Shown one piece after another: positions 63,370 to 64,000 of a stretch of DNA of 64,000 nucleotides. A model generated the notes under the pieces. The model was not told the origin of the DNA. It ran no database searches and saw only the letters and a list, made by a program, of their open reading frames with translations. Position 1 is the first letter of the stretch, and every line of letters starts with the position of its first letter. Origin of the DNA: Paludibacter sp. (lineage in GTDB: Bacteria; Bacteroidota; Bacteroidia; Bacteroidales; Paludibacteraceae); the NCBI GenBank assembly GCA_028710895.1, contig JAQTTH010000001.1:281876-345875 (forward strand), given 5' to 3'. The position numbers were made by a program, and so were the translations under genes.

Positions 63370-64000
63370 ATGAGAAAGTTATACTTGGCAGTACTTTTAC
63401 TTGTAATGTCCCTGGTGGCAAAATCTCAAACCATTGCTCAAATTTCGCACTACTCTGTTGACGATGGTTTGTCGGAAAATAACGTAATGTGCATGCTGCA
63501 AGACAGGAAGGGAACTATGTGGTTTGGGACTTACGATGGACTAAATAAGTACGACGGGTATACTTTCCGAAACTTCAAAGGAAACCAAAATCAGCAATAC
63601 AGATTAATAAATTATCGAATCGACCGCATCAGGGAAGACAAACAAGGTTATTTGTGGCTTCAAACCTATGATGGGCGAACTTACCGATTTGATACATCCA
63701 CCGAAACATTTCTTCCAATACCTCAATGCGTCGATGAATATAAAAATTCAAAAGCATCATTTCGCGAAATCCAGATATTGAATGACGGTTCCATATGGCT
63801 GGTAAATAAAGATGCAGGTAGTGAAGATTGTTTCAGGGTTCAGAATTCAACAAACAAACAAAAGGTTATAATTTCTCATTTCACGAAAGATAATGGTAAT
63901 CTTTCATCGAACCATGTAAACAAAGTATATATTGACAAACAGCAAAATACGTGGATTCTAACCTCTAACGGAATCAATTTACTGAAGAAAGGCAGCTCTA
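63370..64000 (+). CDS. Hybrid two-component system sensor (HTCS), N-terminal part; gene continues past the window
   Basis: Open frame of 210 codons to the edge. Signal peptide/anchor about 1-22 (KLYLAVLLLVMSLVAKSQ). HYSVDDGLSENNVMCMLQDRKGTMWFGTYDGLNKYDGY is the classic start of the two-component regulator propeller (Reg_prop), repeated later as IREDKQGYLWLQT and VYIDKQQNTWILTSNGINLL. In Bacteroidetes these sensors carry a kinase, receiver and AraC domain on the C-terminal side, which is outside this window. Its position after a pectin acetylesterase suggests it senses a pectin fragment (inference). Confidence 0.9.
   Translation, partial: MRKLYLAVLLLVMSLVAKSQTIAQISHYSVDDGLSENNVMCMLQDRKGTMWFGTYDGLNKYDGYTFRNFKGNQNQQYRLINYRIDRIREDKQGYLWLQTYDGRTYRFDTSTETFLPIPQCVDEYKNSKASFREIQILNDGSIWLVNKDAGSEDCFRVQNSTNKQKVIISHFTKDNGNLSSNHVNKVYIDKQQNTWILTSNGINLLKKGSS

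Overview
This AT-rich window looks like a chromosomal segment of a Bacteroidales bacterium, plausibly Paludibacter-like (the genus is inference). Supporting marks are Bacteroidetes promoters (TTTG, then 19-20 nt, then TAnnTTTG) in front of many genes, several secreted proteins ending in the type IX secretion (T9SS) C-terminal domain, a T9SS plug-type protein (DUF5103), a DUF6261 gene, the glycogen debranching/GT4/GH57 trio, and the start of a hybrid two-component propeller sensor.

Layout. 1-4072 (minus): N-terminal part of a giant secreted lectin/adhesin whose distal half is at least 14 copies of a strictly phased 156-bp repeat; it runs off the left edge. 4826-8129: FecBCD/BtuFCD-type metal-chelate ABC importer. 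8267-12125: SLC45-like sugar MFS transporter with a LacI-type operator and a leader terminator, EngB GTPase, Na+/solute symporter. 12252-16482 (plus): recR, a small membrane protein, HAD hydrolase, GNAT, ICMT-like methyltransferase and a secreted pectinesterase in one tightly spaced run. 16569-21713: ammonium channel, rpsF-rpsR-rplI, DoxX, pirin, AraC regulator. 21935-25759: T9SS-exported sialate O-acetylesterase-like protein convergent with a DEAD-box helicase. 26338-29985: ETF:quinone oxidoreductase and an EtfB-EtfA fusion. 30071-32598: aspartate kinase behind the T9SS plug gene. 32858-34878: DUF898 membrane protein with an M48 protease. 35000-37108: radical-SAM/DUF4130 putative DNA-repair pair. 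37223-42521: two T9SS cargos (peptidoglycan amidase; propeller + leucine-rich-repeat protein). 42690-43439: DUF6261 protein with an unusual six-unit 41-bp palindrome array upstream. 44261-51474: GH27 alpha-galactosidase, omega-amidase, cyclophilin lipoprotein, BASS symporter, PlsC acyltransferase, rhomboid. 51828-56366: glycogen/alpha-glucan trio. 56481-60013: CCA/poly(A) polymerase-type nucleotidyltransferase and prolyl oligopeptidase. 60170-60243: tRNA with CAU anticodon. 60492-64000: T9SS-exported rhamnogalacturonan-acetylesterase-like protein and the start of a hybrid two-component sensor.

How the genes work together. Pectinesterase, two SGNH-type acetylesterases, alpha-galactosidase and the terminal sensor suggest growth on plant pectin/galactoside polymers; T9SS exports several large products, and internal alpha-glucan is handled by the glycogen trio. 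The most unexplained signals are the 41-bp palindrome array (43559-43781), the perfectly phased adhesin repeats, and the promoter/operator/terminator unit between engB and the sugar transporter. No phage, transposase, integrase or CRISPR system is visible.
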